Positions 35,349 to 44,824 of a DNA stretch of 64,000 nucleotides are shown here, in pieces (the stretch's first letter is position 1; each line of letters opens with the position of its first letter). A program made the position numbers and the translations under genes. Origin of the DNA: Chitinophaga horti (GTDB taxonomy: Bacteria > Bacteroidota > Bacteroidia > Chitinophagales > Chitinophagaceae); assembly GCF_022867795.2 (NCBI RefSeq), contig NZ_CP107006.1:1054001-1118000 (forward strand), in the 5' to 3' direction. Below the pieces are notes generated by a model. The model did no database searches. It had not been told where the DNA came from and was given only the letters and a program-made list of their open reading frames with translations.

Positions 35349-35872
35349 TGACGATGCCAACTAAGAGCAGGATACTCGGTATCCTGGTAGTCATCCTGCT
35401 GGCCACCAATGTGGCGATGCTTGTTTTCTTCGTTTTCCTGAAGCCGCAGCCGCCGCAAAAGCAAGGCAAAGGCAGGGGCGGTTACGATGTAGCCGTGATC
35501 CTGGAAAAAGAAGTAGGCTTTAGCAAACAGCAGATGGATACGTATAATCATTTGCGTGAGCAACACTGGGAAAAAATGAAACCTTCCTTTATGGCAATGC
35601 GTACCGCGAAGGACAGTTTTTACCAGCAGTTGTACCTGGACGGGGTAGCCGATTCTGTCGTGAACCGTTATGGCGACACGATTGCATACCGGCAGAAGTC
35701 GATAGATATGCAAATTTTCCGTCACTTCCAGCAGGTGAGGGGGCTTTGTACGGACGAGCAGCGGCCACGTTTCGACTCACTGGTAAACCAGGTGATAAGG
35801 AAGATGAGCGGCCCGTACCGCCGCGACAAGGGCGAGCGGCCTGATAGTACACATTCAAATCACAAACCATAG
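35348..35872 (+). CDS. Periplasmic heavy-metal sensor/Spy-like membrane-anchored protein
   Basis: A 174-residue protein with an N-terminal transmembrane anchor (ILGILVVILLATNVAMLVFFVF) and a helical periplasmic part (VGFSKQQMDTYNHLREQHWEKMKPSFMAMRTAKDSFYQQL, then LCTDEQRPRFDSLVNQVIRKM). This arrangement fits the CpxP/CnrX/Spy-type helical hairpin family, which senses metal or misfolded protein in the periplasm. The two LTDEQ-like motifs are typical. Coupled to the gene upstream by a one-base stop/start overlap; likely a part of the same stress module. Confidence 0.72.
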   Translation: MTMPTKSRILGILVVILLATNVAMLVFFVFLKPQPPQKQGKGRGGYDVAVILEKEVGFSKQQMDTYNHLREQHWEKMKPSFMAMRTAKDSFYQQLYLDGVADSVVNRYGDTIAYRQKSIDMQIFRHFQQVRGLCTDEQRPRFDSLVNQVIRKMSGPYRRDKGERPDSTHSNHKP

Positions 35873-35904
35873 TTTAATCCATTTTTCTAAAAACAATCAA
35901 CAAG

Positions 35905-36291
35905 ATGAAAAACAAGATCATGTTATTCCTCGGCCTGCTGATCGCCGGTTTCGTTACAACAGCCAGCGCACAAGGTCCGGGCGGCCAACGCCGCACTGCG
36001 GAAGAAAGAACTAAAATGCAGCTCGACAGAATGAAAGAGCAACTGTCACTCACGCAAGACCAGGTTACCAAATTAGACACGATTCTCCTGAACAATAACA
36101 AGGAGATGGACAAAATATTCCAGAGCGGCCAGCGTCCCGATCGCGAAACCATGCAGAAAAACAGGGAAGCGCAGAACGAGAAAATTAAAGCGGTGCTGAC
36201 AGAAGAGCAGTACAAAAAATACCAGGAAGAGCAGCAGAAGATGAGAGAGCGTCGCGGTCAGGGCGGCCCTGGTGGACAAGGTAATAACTAA
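35905..36291 (+). CDS. Spy/DUF4890-like periplasmic protein
   Basis: A 128-residue exported protein with a signal peptide ending TTASAQ. The mature part is helical and charged, with a LSLTQDQVTKLDTILLNNNKE motif and a second VLTEEQYKKYQEEQQKMRERR motif, the two LTxxQ repeats of Spy-like chaperones. The end is a Gly-rich tail (RGQGGPGGQGNN). It probably buffers unfolded protein in the periplasm. It is the last gene of the sigma cluster and is followed by a terminator. Confidence 0.78.
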   Translation: MKNKIMLFLGLLIAGFVTTASAQGPGGQRRTAEERTKMQLDRMKEQLSLTQDQVTKLDTILLNNNKEMDKIFQSGQRPDRETMQKNREAQNEKIKAVLTEEQYKKYQEEQQKMRERRGQGGPGGQGNN

Positions 36292-36316
36292 GCCGATAAT
36301 TTATAAGCAGAAGGAA

Positions 36317-36347
36317 GGGCCGCTCCTGGATGGGCGGCCTTTTTTTT
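36317..36347 (+). terminator. Intrinsic terminator of the sigma/Spy cluster
   Basis: GGCCGC at 36318-36323 pairs with GCGGCC at 36334-36339, followed by eight T residues. Confidence 0.85.
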
Positions 36348-36414
36348 GTAACTTGTTAGTAATCAGCCTGGCGTATTTTATGTAAGAAGATGTACAGGCA
36401 TCCAATAAATTAGT

Positions 36415-36422
36415 TATTTTTG
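36415..36422 (+). promoter_or_regulatory. -7 element before the 64-aa gene
   Basis: TATTTTTG fits TAnnTTTG, 21 bases before the ATG. No clear -33. Confidence 0.45.
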
Positions 36423-36443
36423 TATTAATTAAACTCCGGTCGC

Positions 36444-36638
36444 ATGAAAGGCAACAACAGTCCTTTAATGAAAGAAATCAGGTCCGATCGCCGGCTGCTC
36501 TCCATCTTTATGAAGTATGTACGTGCTTCAGAAAAAGAAAAGGAGCAGTTCGAGTTCATCCGCTATAAAAGCACCGGCGTCCTCGATATTATCGATCACC
36601 GCGGAGGGCGCGCCCGCTTATTGCCTGTAGCCAAATAA
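36444..36638 (+). CDS. Uncharacterised 64-aa protein
   Basis: A small basic, soluble protein (MKEIRSDRRLLSIFMKYVRASEKEKEQFEFIRYKS). I do not recognise it. It has its own promoter-like element and ends 13 bases before the 373-aa membrane protein gene, so the two are probably cotranscribed. Confidence 0.55.
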   Translation: MKGNNSPLMKEIRSDRRLLSIFMKYVRASEKEKEQFEFIRYKSTGVLDIIDHRGGRARLLPVAK

Positions 36639-36651
36639 CTCCGTTTCCCGA

Positions 36652-37773
36652 ATGAACATTGCTATTGGAACCCTCTTATTATTCCTTTTGGTCATACCCG
36701 GGATATCTTTCCGCAACGCCTATTACTTTGGGCCGCTATCCAAAAAATTATCCAAATCCTCTGCTTTCGACGACTTCATCTGGGCTATTATTCCCGGTAT
36801 TCTCTTTCAATTGCTGTTCGCCGGCCTGGTAAATCGTGTACAACCCTGGGGTTATACGGTTGATTTTCATAGTCTTGGCCGGATATTGTTCAACAGCCAG
36901 GAAAGTGCAAGGGAATTTGGTAAACTCGGAGGGCACATCGTTCCGATATTAAGTTATAACGCCATCCTGATCGTATTGGCGGGGATCTTCGGTTATGCGG
37001 TAAGGTTAGGCATCCGCCGTTTACATCTCGATCATTATTTTCAGTTCCTGCGATTCAGTAACCAGTGGTTTTACTTTCTGCGGGGCGAATCGACCTTATT
37101 TAAAGAAAACAGGGTGGAGGGGGAGGCCCGGCCGGAGATAGATACGTGTACCGTACAGGCGGTGGTGAAGCTGGAGGACGGGTGTTATATTTATACAGGC
37201 AACGTAGATTCGTTCGAGTTAAGCAACGCCGGCGAGCTGGATTACATCGTATTGTACGGCGCCTCCCGCAGGAAGTTCGATGAGGTGGGCGAAACGGACG
37301 ATTACATCATTCCCGCCGATATCGTGATCCTCAAACATGCCGAAATTATCACCCTCAGCGTAAAAGTCGAATACTTCCGGGAGATTGAGATCGTGGAAAC
37401 GGCCGAAGATGTGAATGCTTTGGATGACGTGAAAACACGTTACGAACAGGCCCAGGCCGAACTGCAGGAGGCACAGAACTGGCTGCGCGACGCTGAGGCG
37501 GAGTACGATATGAAAAAACAGGCTGCCGGGCAGGCACGGTTGAACCCCGGGGTGTTGCAACGCGCCACGGAGGCCATTACGACCCTGAGCGAAACGAATG
37601 AACAGTTGGAAGCTGCGAAGAACGCGCAACAGGCCGAAATGGAGGCAGCGAAAATATTGGAAACGGCGAATATAGCGGTTTTTGAAGCTGACCGGGCCGA
37701 GCGGCTGGCCTATGCTGATTGGATAAGGCAGGAGGCAGAAAGCAGGCAGGCACCTACTTCGATAAATAACTAA
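36652..37773 (+). CDS. Uncharacterised membrane protein with C-terminal coiled coil
   Basis: A 373-residue protein. Three hydrophobic segments lie in the first 125 residues (IGTLLLFLLVIPGI, FIWAIIPGILFQLLFAG, NAILIVLAGIFGYAV); the middle has a beta-rich stretch with VQAVVKLEDGCYIYTGNVDSF and ELDYIVLYGASRRKF; residues about 255-350 are a long Ala/Glu/Gln-rich coiled coil (RYEQAQAELQEAQNWL). The layout of membrane helices followed by a small KLEDG-type domain recalls DUF6338 proteins, but I cannot confirm membership. The 3' end overlaps the convergent sigma gene by 20 bases. Confidence 0.7.
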   Translation: MNIAIGTLLLFLLVIPGISFRNAYYFGPLSKKLSKSSAFDDFIWAIIPGILFQLLFAGLVNRVQPWGYTVDFHSLGRILFNSQESAREFGKLGGHIVPILSYNAILIVLAGIFGYAVRLGIRRLHLDHYFQFLRFSNQWFYFLRGESTLFKENRVEGEARPEIDTCTVQAVVKLEDGCYIYTGNVDSFELSNAGELDYIVLYGASRRKFDEVGETDDYIIPADIVILKHAEIITLSVKVEYFREIEIVETAEDVNALDDVKTRYEQAQAELQEAQNWLRDAEAEYDMKKQAAGQARLNPGVLQRATEAITTLSETNEQLEAAKNAQQAEMEAAKILETANIAVFEADRAERLAYADWIRQEAESRQAPTSINN

Positions 37774-38323
37774 ACAACACCAGCAACGTTTGCATGGCCG
37801 GTATCAGGATTTCTTTCACCTTTTGCACCCCGATGGCTTTCTGCTTTTTCACCGTAAGTGGCGATAAATCAAGATAATCTGCGATTTCTGCGTTAGACAA
37901 ACCCTCAAAATAGGCCATTTCGAAGATCACCCGGCACTTTTCGGGGAGTTTTTGGGAGGCGTTCCGGACGAAACTGAGCATTTCGTCTTTACCATCGCCT
38001 TCTTCATGGTGGTGCGCTTCCGGATCGATGTCGACGCCTACACGTTCCCGCTTCATTTTACGCATATAGTCGAGCGCCGTATTCCGCACCGTCTGGTACA
38101 GATAGGCGGCCGGGTTGGCTACTTCCTTCAGGGAACCCCGTTTTTCCCAGATCTTGAAAAAGGCTTCCTGTACCAGTTGGGAAGACAAGTCTTCGTCCTC
38201 CGCAATTTTGGCGCATAGCACCACCATCTTTACAAAATGCGTCTTGTAAAAATGTTCAAAATCGGCGATGTTCTCCCAGGGGAGGCCCCGTTGTGAGTCG
38301 ATATGTGCTGCAAAATCATCCAT
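37754..38323 (-). CDS. ECF sigma factor of the Bacteroidetes SusCD-regulating type
   Basis: A 189-residue sigma-70 family protein: region 2 FEHFYKTHFVKMVVLCAKIAEDEDLSSQLVQEAFFKIWEKR with YLYQTVRNTALDYMRK, and region 4 LPEKCRVIFEMAYFEGLSNAEIADYLDLSPLTVKKQK. This is the sigma group that Bacteroidetes pair with FecR anti-sigmas to control SusCD loci. It is divergent from the FecR gene. Expected role: released by FecR when SusC binds substrate, then switching on the uptake genes. Confidence 0.9.
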   Translation of the reverse strand: MDDFAAHIDSQRGLPWENIADFEHFYKTHFVKMVVLCAKIAEDEDLSSQLVQEAFFKIWEKRGSLKEVANPAAYLYQTVRNTALDYMRKMKRERVGVDIDPEAHHHEEGDGKDEMLSFVRNASQKLPEKCRVIFEMAYFEGLSNAEIADYLDLSPLTVKKQKAIGVQKVKEILIPAMQTLLVLFSYLSK

Positions 38324-38577
38324 TCAGGGAATGGTATCGGAATAAATAACTGTATAGGCCCGCTATCAAATGCACTTTTACCTCTAAAATGTGGACTATT
38401 CATTTAAAGCCAAACTCGTTGGCAAGATACTCTCAATTAAGGAGTTTTCATAACACGACAAGATAGATGTGCATAAATGGTGGATGAAATGCGCATTTTA
38501 AAAGTATTTGAATTTTTTTTCGATCCGCTTACTCCTTTTTTACTTTTCGTACGTCATACCTGTAAATAATCAAAAAA
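38324..38577. promoter_or_regulatory. Divergent promoter region of sigma and FecR genes
   Basis: 254 bases between the two divergent starts, visibly AT-rich. No canonical TAnnTTTG element stands out on the FecR side, as expected if it uses the ECF sigma. An A/T-rich tract lies at 38500-38520. No gene or hairpin is visible. Confidence 0.45.
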
Positions 38578-39582
38578 ATGGAGAATACCTTTTCAGCGCA
38601 ACACCCGATTTGGCAAGAGTGGTTGGACCTTTACCTCCGCGGGGAGGCTGACGAAGCCACACTGGCCAATTTAAAAAGCTGGGTAGCTGCATCTGCTGAG
38701 AACGAGCGTGTTTTCCAGGCCTTTCTAAAATCTTACAAAGCGGACGTGCCTGCCTGGGCCGCCGCCATTGACACGAACCAGCACTGGAACCAGCTCCGTG
38801 CGCGGATTGCCGCTACCCCCGGCAAAACTGTCGTGATGAATGGCGCCAACGGTAAAGTACGTACCCTGCGCCTGGCCATAGCAGGAGCTGCAGCAGCTGC
38901 AGCCGCCATCTTAGCTGTATTTTTCTGGTCGGGTAAAGAGGAATACCAGACTTATGAAGCCTTCGCCGAGCCGATCTCCGTTGTGTTACCCGATAGTACG
39001 ACCGCCCTCCTCAACAAGAATAGTAAACTGCGCTACCTGCCGGGATTTGGTAAGGAGCACCGTAACGTTGAGCAGCAGGGGCAGGTGTTTTACCAGGTAA
39101 CGCCCAATCCCAAGGTGTCATTTAAGGTAAAAACTTCTCATTCCGTTGTTAAAGTGCTGGGTACCAGTTTTGACCTCAAATCGTACGCAACAGATGCTAC
39201 GGAGCAGCTGGCCGTATTAACCGGGGCCGTAAGTTACGAGCCCACGGCGAATGCGGCCGGCGCTAAAACTGTAAGAGCCGGTCAGAGCGCCACGCTCGGC
39301 GCCGACGGCCGTACAGTAGAAATGCAGGCCGGGCTGGCAGAGCAACAACTGTATTGGAGCGGCAACCTGGTATTTGAGCAACAAAAGCTCGAAACCATCA
39401 TTGGCGTACTCAATACTTATTACAAGGCCGACATCCGTTTTGCAGATACACAATTGGGTAATGCAAGCTTCACCGGTTCATTTGAGCGGGAGCCGCTGGA
39501 AGATGTGCTGCAGGTGATCTGCTACTCCCTTAATATGAAGTTTACTAAATCAGGTAATCACTATACCATTCAACCTAAGTAA
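38578..39582 (+). CDS. FecR-family anti-sigma factor
   Basis: A 334-residue single-pass membrane protein: an N-terminal cytoplasmic sigma-binding part (WQEWLDLYLRGEADEATLANLKSW), a transmembrane helix at about 99-117 (LAIAGAAAAAAAILAVFFW), a periplasmic FecR domain (SVVLPDSTTALLNKNSKLRY, VEQQGQVFYQVT, FKVKTSHSVVKVLGTSFDLKSY) and a C-terminal DUF4974/STN-like domain (LETIIGVLNTYYKADI, FTGSFEREPLEDVLQVICYSLNMKF). It receives the signal from the STN domain of the SusC encoded 24 bases downstream and holds the sigma factor inactive until then. Confidence 0.94.
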   Translation: MENTFSAQHPIWQEWLDLYLRGEADEATLANLKSWVAASAENERVFQAFLKSYKADVPAWAAAIDTNQHWNQLRARIAATPGKTVVMNGANGKVRTLRLAIAGAAAAAAAILAVFFWSGKEEYQTYEAFAEPISVVLPDSTTALLNKNSKLRYLPGFGKEHRNVEQQGQVFYQVTPNPKVSFKVKTSHSVVKVLGTSFDLKSYATDATEQLAVLTGAVSYEPTANAAGAKTVRAGQSATLGADGRTVEMQAGLAEQQLYWSGNLVFEQQKLETIIGVLNTYYKADIRFADTQLGNASFTGSFEREPLEDVLQVICYSLNMKFTKSGNHYTIQPK

Positions 39583-39606
39583 TAGCTGTAATCAATCGTC
39601 TCGTAA

Positions 39607-42600
39607 ATGAAGAAAGTGCTACTCATCGTGCTGTTAATGGCAGGGATGCAGTTGCCGGGGTATATACAAGCCCAGGTACCTGCGCCGGCCACGCAACAGA
39701 ACGCGGTAAAGCTAAGCGAACTGTTATCGACTCTCGAGAAGAGGTTCAAGGTAAAGTTTGCCTACAGCCCCGATGTAATGCCGCTGAATAAGCTGGTGAG
39801 CATCAGGGCGAAGGGCGACAAACTGGAACCGGTGCTCGACGAGCTGGCGAAAACGCTTGGCATTACCTATGTCGTGAACGGCAAGCGGGTAGTGTTCGCA
39901 AAAGCAGAGGAACGCAAGGCCGGTAAAGTCAGCGGCCAGGTAACCTCTGCAGCGGACGGTACACCGCTGGAAGGGGTAACCGTATCGGTGCCGGGCACAT
40001 CCCGCCATACGGTTACCAATCCTGCCGGCCAGTACGCCCTGGCGCTGGACGATGGTATGAGCGAACTGGCATTCAGTTATGTAGGCATGCAAACACAGCG
40101 TACGCCCATCACCGGCAGCACCGTCAACATTGCCCTGGCGCAGGACCTGCGGGAACTGGAGAGTGTGGTGGTGAGTGGTTACGGCCTCAGCGAACGTCGG
40201 GAGAACCAGATCGGCAGCGCGACCGTGATTACCTCGTCGCAGCTGGAACGTAAACCGGTAGACCGGGTAGATCGTATGCTGGAAGGCCTGGTGCCCGGGC
40301 TGCAATATGGTGTACAGAGCGACGATACCGACAGTCCACGCCCCAGGTACCAGACGCGTGTTCGCGGACAGGCATCGTTCCTCGCATCCAACGACCCTTT
40401 GTGGATCATCGATGGGGTGCCGATTTACACCGGCAACGCCACCAACCAGATTATTGGTGTAAATGTGAGTATCAGTCCCCTTTCCTATATTAATCCGAAT
40501 GACATCCAGAGCGTTACCGTACTGAAAGATGCGGCTGCTACCTCCATTTATGGCGCCAATGGTGCCAATGGGGTGATATTGATCACCACCAAAAAGGGCA
40601 TCGTATCAAAAGATAAAATTACTTACAGCTTCCGCACCGGCATCAATACGGTGACGGACGCTAAATTCCAGGTGCTGACCGGAGATGAATACCGTGAGCT
40701 GGCCGCCGAAGCTTACGCCAATGCAGGATTGAACCCGGCCGATTATCCATTTCCCCTAAACAAGGACCACGCGAACACAGACTGGTACGATGAATTTTTT
40801 CGTACCGGCCACACCATGTTGCATGACCTTTCTTTTTCCGGTGGCAACGAGCGCACCCGGTACTTCATCTCCGGCGCCTACTTTAAAGAAAAGAAAACCA
40901 TACTGGCCAACGACAACGAACGGTTGTCGGTCCGTATGAACCTCGATCAGCGCGTCCATAAAAGACTTTCACTGTCTTTTAAGATGGGCGGTTCCTATAA
41001 TACGAACAACCTGTTCAACCCCGATGCAGATTATTATACGAACCGCCCGAACATCAGCGCTTTTAACCCCGATGGCACCTTTGCCCTGTACGATTCTGTA
41101 ACCGGCTACCGTTTTTTTAACAAGCTGGCGGAGGCTGCGCAGAATGATTATATCCAGCACACGTTTGCCGTAAACGGTAACGTGTCGGCCACCCTGCAAC
41201 TGTTCGAAGGGTTACAATTCAATAGCACCAACGGACTGGATTTTTATAACATCCGCGAAGATGAGTACCAGTCAAGGAAGAACTGGTCGGGTATCGACCT
41301 CGATGGCACACCGAAAGGTTACGCCCGTCGCGCACAAACGAACTACCTGCGCTGGATTTCTATCAACCGGTTAAATTACACGAAGGCATTCGGGCAACAT
41401 TTGATAGAAGCCCTGGCGGGTACCGAGGCGATGGACGGTCGGCGCAATTCCCTGTGGGCATCCGGCTCCAACTTTGCGAACGACGATATCCGCGAGGTGT
41501 CTGCCGCGCCGGAGGAAACACAACGGGCAGGAAGCAGTGTGGAAGAAGAAAGTGCCCTGTCCTTTTTTGGCAGGGTGAACTACACCTTCGACAAAAGATT
41601 TTCTGCGCAGGTGAACTTTCGCCGCGATGGCAACTCCCGGTTCGGCAAGGATGTGGCCTGGGGTAACTTCGGGTCTGTAGGCGCCGCCTGGACCGTAAGC
41701 AACGAAGCCTGGTGGCGCAGCGGCGTTATCGACTTTGCCAAACTGAAAGCCAGCTACGGCACCAATGGTAATTCCCGGGTAGGCAACTATGCTTCCAAAG
41801 GCCTGTACACGTTCGACGAGCAGTATTCGTATAACGGGCAGCCCGGTGCCGTGATGATCACCGGGGCCAATCCCACCTTCAGCTGGGAAATATCCCGTAT
41901 GCTCAGCACCGGTGTCAACCTGAGCTTGTGGAAACGCATTTCGGTGGAACTGGAAGGTTACCGCAACACCACCTCGCGATTGATCGATAACGTAGACGTG
42001 TCGCGCACGACCGGCGAAACCAAGATCTTCCAGAACATGGGCCGCGTGCGCAATACCGGGGTAGAGTTAACCGTGATCAGCACTAACGTGGCCAACAAAA
42101 ATTTCCACTGGGTCACCAACTTTAATATCACGCATAACAGGAACCGCATCATATCATTATACAACAACAACGATAAAGTATTAGGAACGGAAACCATCAG
42201 GCGTGTTGGCGAAGATGCCAACACGCTCTATCTTGTGCGTTGGGCGGGGGTGGATCCGAGAGATGGCGCGCCTATGTGGTACGACCTCCGGGGAAATATC
42301 ACGAAGGTATTCGACCTGGATAACCGCGTCGCTATCGGATCTACCAACCCTGACTTTTTTGGCGGAATAACCAATAACTTTACGTACCGCCAGTTTACGC
42401 TTTCGGCACTGCTGTATTATTCGGTTGGAGGCCACGGGTTTAGCGGCCTGCGGCGTAATTCTGAAAGCGACGGACTTTATATCCTGGACAAGAATCAATC
42501 GCGCAACCAGCTGGATCGCTGGCAGGAGGAGGGCGACCTGGCACTTACGCCGAGGTTGCTTTATGGCATCAGCACCTCTTCCAGCCGCACCTCCACCAGG

Positions 42601-42834
42601 TTCGTGCATAAGAAGACCAACCTTCGGTTACAGAACGTGAGCCTGAACTACCGGCTGCCCGATAAAACAGCCGGCAAGTTACACCTGCAGAACTTTAGCG
42701 CATACCTGCAGGCCGACAACGTAGGGTTTTGGACGCCTTACCAGTCGCGAAAAGACAGGAATACGTACAAAAATTCATTTTCACCCTATCCTATGGAAAG
42801 GGTGATTTCTTTTGGACTGGTGGCCGGAATTTGA
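39607..42834 (+). CDS. SusC/RagA-family TonB-linked receptor with STN signalling domain
   Basis: A 1075-residue protein: signal peptide ending GYIQAQ, an STN domain (residues about 30-100, ALKLSELLSTLEKRFKVKF-like, DELAKTLGITYVV), a carboxypeptidase-like domain (VSGQVTSAADGTPLEGVTVSVPG), a plug with the TonB-linked SusC signature (DIQSVTVLKDAAATSIYGANGANGVILITTKKG), and a C-terminal barrel. The STN domain contacts FecR, so this receptor both imports a substrate and signals its presence. The FecR and sigma genes upstream and the SusD gene downstream complete a trans-envelope signalling uptake unit. The substrate is unknown. Confidence 0.95.
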   Translation: MKKVLLIVLLMAGMQLPGYIQAQVPAPATQQNAVKLSELLSTLEKRFKVKFAYSPDVMPLNKLVSIRAKGDKLEPVLDELAKTLGITYVVNGKRVVFAKAEERKAGKVSGQVTSAADGTPLEGVTVSVPGTSRHTVTNPAGQYALALDDGMSELAFSYVGMQTQRTPITGSTVNIALAQDLRELESVVVSGYGLSERRENQIGSATVITSSQLERKPVDRVDRMLEGLVPGLQYGVQSDDTDSPRPRYQTRVRGQASFLASNDPLWIIDGVPIYTGNATNQIIGVNVSISPLSYINPNDIQSVTVLKDAAATSIYGANGANGVILITTKKGIVSKDKITYSFRTGINTVTDAKFQVLTGDEYRELAAEAYANAGLNPADYPFPLNKDHANTDWYDEFFRTGHTMLHDLSFSGGNERTRYFISGAYFKEKKTILANDNERLSVRMNLDQRVHKRLSLSFKMGGSYNTNNLFNPDADYYTNRPNISAFNPDGTFALYDSVTGYRFFNKLAEAAQNDYIQHTFAVNGNVSATLQLFEGLQFNSTNGLDFYNIREDEYQSRKNWSGIDLDGTPKGYARRAQTNYLRWISINRLNYTKAFGQHLIEALAGTEAMDGRRNSLWASGSNFANDDIREVSAAPEETQRAGSSVEEESALSFFGRVNYTFDKRFSAQVNFRRDGNSRFGKDVAWGNFGSVGAAWTVSNEAWWRSGVIDFAKLKASYGTNGNSRVGNYASKGLYTFDEQYSYNGQPGAVMITGANPTFSWEISRMLSTGVNLSLWKRISVELEGYRNTTSRLIDNVDVSRTTGETKIFQNMGRVRNTGVELTVISTNVANKNFHWVTNFNITHNRNRIISLYNNNDKVLGTETIRRVGEDANTLYLVRWAGVDPRDGAPMWYDLRGNITKVFDLDNRVAIGSTNPDFFGGITNNFTYRQFTLSALLYYSVGGHGFSGLRRNSESDGLYILDKNQSRNQLDRWQEEGDLALTPRLLYGISTSSSRTSTRFVHKKTNLRLQNVSLNYRLPDKTAGKLHLQNFSAYLQADNVGFWTPYQSRKDRNTYKNSFSPYPMERVISFGLVAGI

Positions 42835-42847
42835 ACTTAAAAGACCT

Positions 42848-44305
42848 ATGACTAAGAGATATATGCAGCACCTTTATCAATCTATGCTACTGGCAGCGCT
42901 TTGCTGCCTGTTGGGTGGCTGCACCAAAGGTTTCCTGGAAAAAGAGCCGGTCGGCAGGATCAGTAAGGACCAGGTATTCAGGGAAATGGACGGCGTACGG
43001 GCGGCTATGAACGGAACGTATAACCGCATGGCGTTTTACTATACCGGCGAATTTATGATGTACCCCGACATTGCCGGGGATGACGTGCACCTGAATACGA
43101 CGGGCGGCTCCAGCGATATTGGTCTGGCGCTGTTCGACGAACATAACTTTCAAAGTTTGCCCGAAAGCGAAGAATTGGCCGTGGGGCACATCTGGCTGCA
43201 CATCTTCGCCGCCATGAACAATGCGAACAACATCATCAACAGTATTGCCGGTTTAAAAACCATGTACCCCGACCGCCGGGGTGAGCTGGACTCCCTGCAC
43301 GGCCAGTCCCTCGTACTGCGTGCTTTATGCCACTTCGACCTTAGCCGTGCTTACGCGCAGCATTACACTTACACCGCCGATGCCTCGCACTGGGGAGTAC
43401 CGGTGCTGCTGAAAACACCAGGCCCGGGGGAGCAGGTGCCACGTAAAACCATGCGGCAAACCTACGACCAGGTGATCAAAGACCTGGAAGATGCGGTCGC
43501 ATTACTGAAACAACATACGTCCCGCAGTGCTTTTGCGGCCAATCATATTGCAGCGTGGGGATTGCTTTCCAGGGTGTATCTTTATAAAGAAGATTGGGAT
43601 AAGGCCATTTTGTGTGCCGATAGTGTGATCAGGTTGGGCGGTTATGCGCTGACGCCTGCTTCATCTTATGGCGACATGTACATGTCCGGTACGCCAGGCC
43701 GGGAAGTGATTTTCCAGTTGTATGCCCGCAAAGGCGCGGCGCAGAGTATTGCGGGATCACTTTCGGCGATTTATTCGAGCAACGCTTTCCAGGCTTATGC
43801 AGCCAGCCAGCTGTATAACCTGTACGATGCCGGCGACGTGCGTAAAACCATGTTCCGCAACAGCGGTGGCAAACAGTATACACTGAAGTATGCCCGCCGC
43901 GACGGCGCTAACCTCGACTGGCCGATGGACCCGAAGATCTGTCGCCTTTCGGAAGTATACCTGAACCGCGCCGAAGCCTTGTGGCGGAAAGGCCGGTACG
44001 CCGAAGCCGCGTTGGACCTGCAGGAAATCGCGCAAAGAGCGCACCCAGAAAGTACGATCACGATCGTGTACAACGATGCCGCCGACCTGTTAGGGCAGAT
44101 CGAAGCGGAAAGAAGAAGAGAACTGTGTTTTGAAGGCCATCGGTTGTTCGATATTTCCCGCCGCAAGCAAAGTGTGCAGCGTGGCGGCGATTGTACGGCT
44201 GTGAAGTGTGGGCTGAGTTATCCTAATCCAAGATTTATTTTACCTATTCCGTCGAAAGAACTGGATGCAAACAAAGCGATGCAGCCCAACCCGATAATTA
44301 ACTAA
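42848..44305 (+). CDS. SusD/RagB-family lipoprotein
   Basis: A 485-residue lipoprotein with signal peptide ending CLLGGCTKGFLEKEP (Cys at about 22). It has the SusD N-terminal helical region (FREMDGVRAAMNGTYNRMAFY) and the C-terminal signature ICRLSEVYLNRAEALWRKG, RRRELCFEGHRLFDISRR and FILPIPSKELDANKAMQPNP. The ATG at 42848 gives the best signal peptide; upstream codons overlap the SusC gene. It forms the lid of the SusC partner. Its stop codon overlaps the ATG of the next gene by one base. Confidence 0.93.
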   Translation: MTKRYMQHLYQSMLLAALCCLLGGCTKGFLEKEPVGRISKDQVFREMDGVRAAMNGTYNRMAFYYTGEFMMYPDIAGDDVHLNTTGGSSDIGLALFDEHNFQSLPESEELAVGHIWLHIFAAMNNANNIINSIAGLKTMYPDRRGELDSLHGQSLVLRALCHFDLSRAYAQHYTYTADASHWGVPVLLKTPGPGEQVPRKTMRQTYDQVIKDLEDAVALLKQHTSRSAFAANHIAAWGLLSRVYLYKEDWDKAILCADSVIRLGGYALTPASSYGDMYMSGTPGREVIFQLYARKGAAQSIAGSLSAIYSSNAFQAYAASQLYNLYDAGDVRKTMFRNSGGKQYTLKYARRDGANLDWPMDPKICRLSEVYLNRAEALWRKGRYAEAALDLQEIAQRAHPESTITIVYNDAADLLGQIEAERRRELCFEGHRLFDISRRKQSVQRGGDCTAVKCGLSYPNPRFILPIPSKELDANKAMQPNPIIN

Positions 44306-44763
44306 TGAAGATACTTGCGAGGATATTTTTGCCGGTCGCGCTGCTGATCACAGCCGCCTGCAGTAAAGATGAAACAAAGCCGTACGATCACCCGTTCTTC
44401 CACATTCATGTGTCGAATGAGGATACCGTGTTCGTAAGGTTTAACCGGAAAGACACCGTAAACTACAACGTGTATTACAGCGGAAAACTACAGTTCGAAC
44501 CGATGGATGTAAAGTATGAAGTAGTGGCTGGTAATGGCTTGCAGCAGGGACGCGACTACCAGCTGATCAACACCAGCGATACCCTTCGTTTCGTACAGGG
44601 CATGTTCGAACGGCCCGTGCGCATCGCCTGGAAGGAAAGTCCGCTGGACCCGTCGAAGAACAACAGCCTAACGATCAGGATACTACGAAATTCAAAGAAC
44701 TATACCATCGGATTACCGGGGCCCGATAAGTTGCAGAGCAGCCTCGTGATCATCAAGAACTAA
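44305..44763 (+). CDS. DUF4843-like lipoprotein
   Basis: A 152-residue lipoprotein (signal ITAACSKDETKPYD). The mature part is a single beta-sandwich-like domain (VNYNVYYSGKLQFEPMDVKYEVVAGNGLQQGRDYQLI), resembling the Calx-beta or DUF4843 lipoproteins encoded after SusD genes. The role is likely substrate binding or support at the surface; I am not certain of the family. Its start overlaps the SusD stop (TAATG), so the two genes are coupled. Confidence 0.7.
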   Translation: MKILARIFLPVALLITAACSKDETKPYDHPFFHIHVSNEDTVFVRFNRKDTVNYNVYYSGKLQFEPMDVKYEVVAGNGLQQGRDYQLINTSDTLRFVQGMFERPVRIAWKESPLDPSKNNSLTIRILRNSKNYTIGLPGPDKLQSSLVIIKN

Positions 44764-44824
44764 CCGGCGTTATGCAGCGCGCCTGTGAAAGCCAGTAAAT
44801 AAACGTCAAAAACCAAAGGGATTA

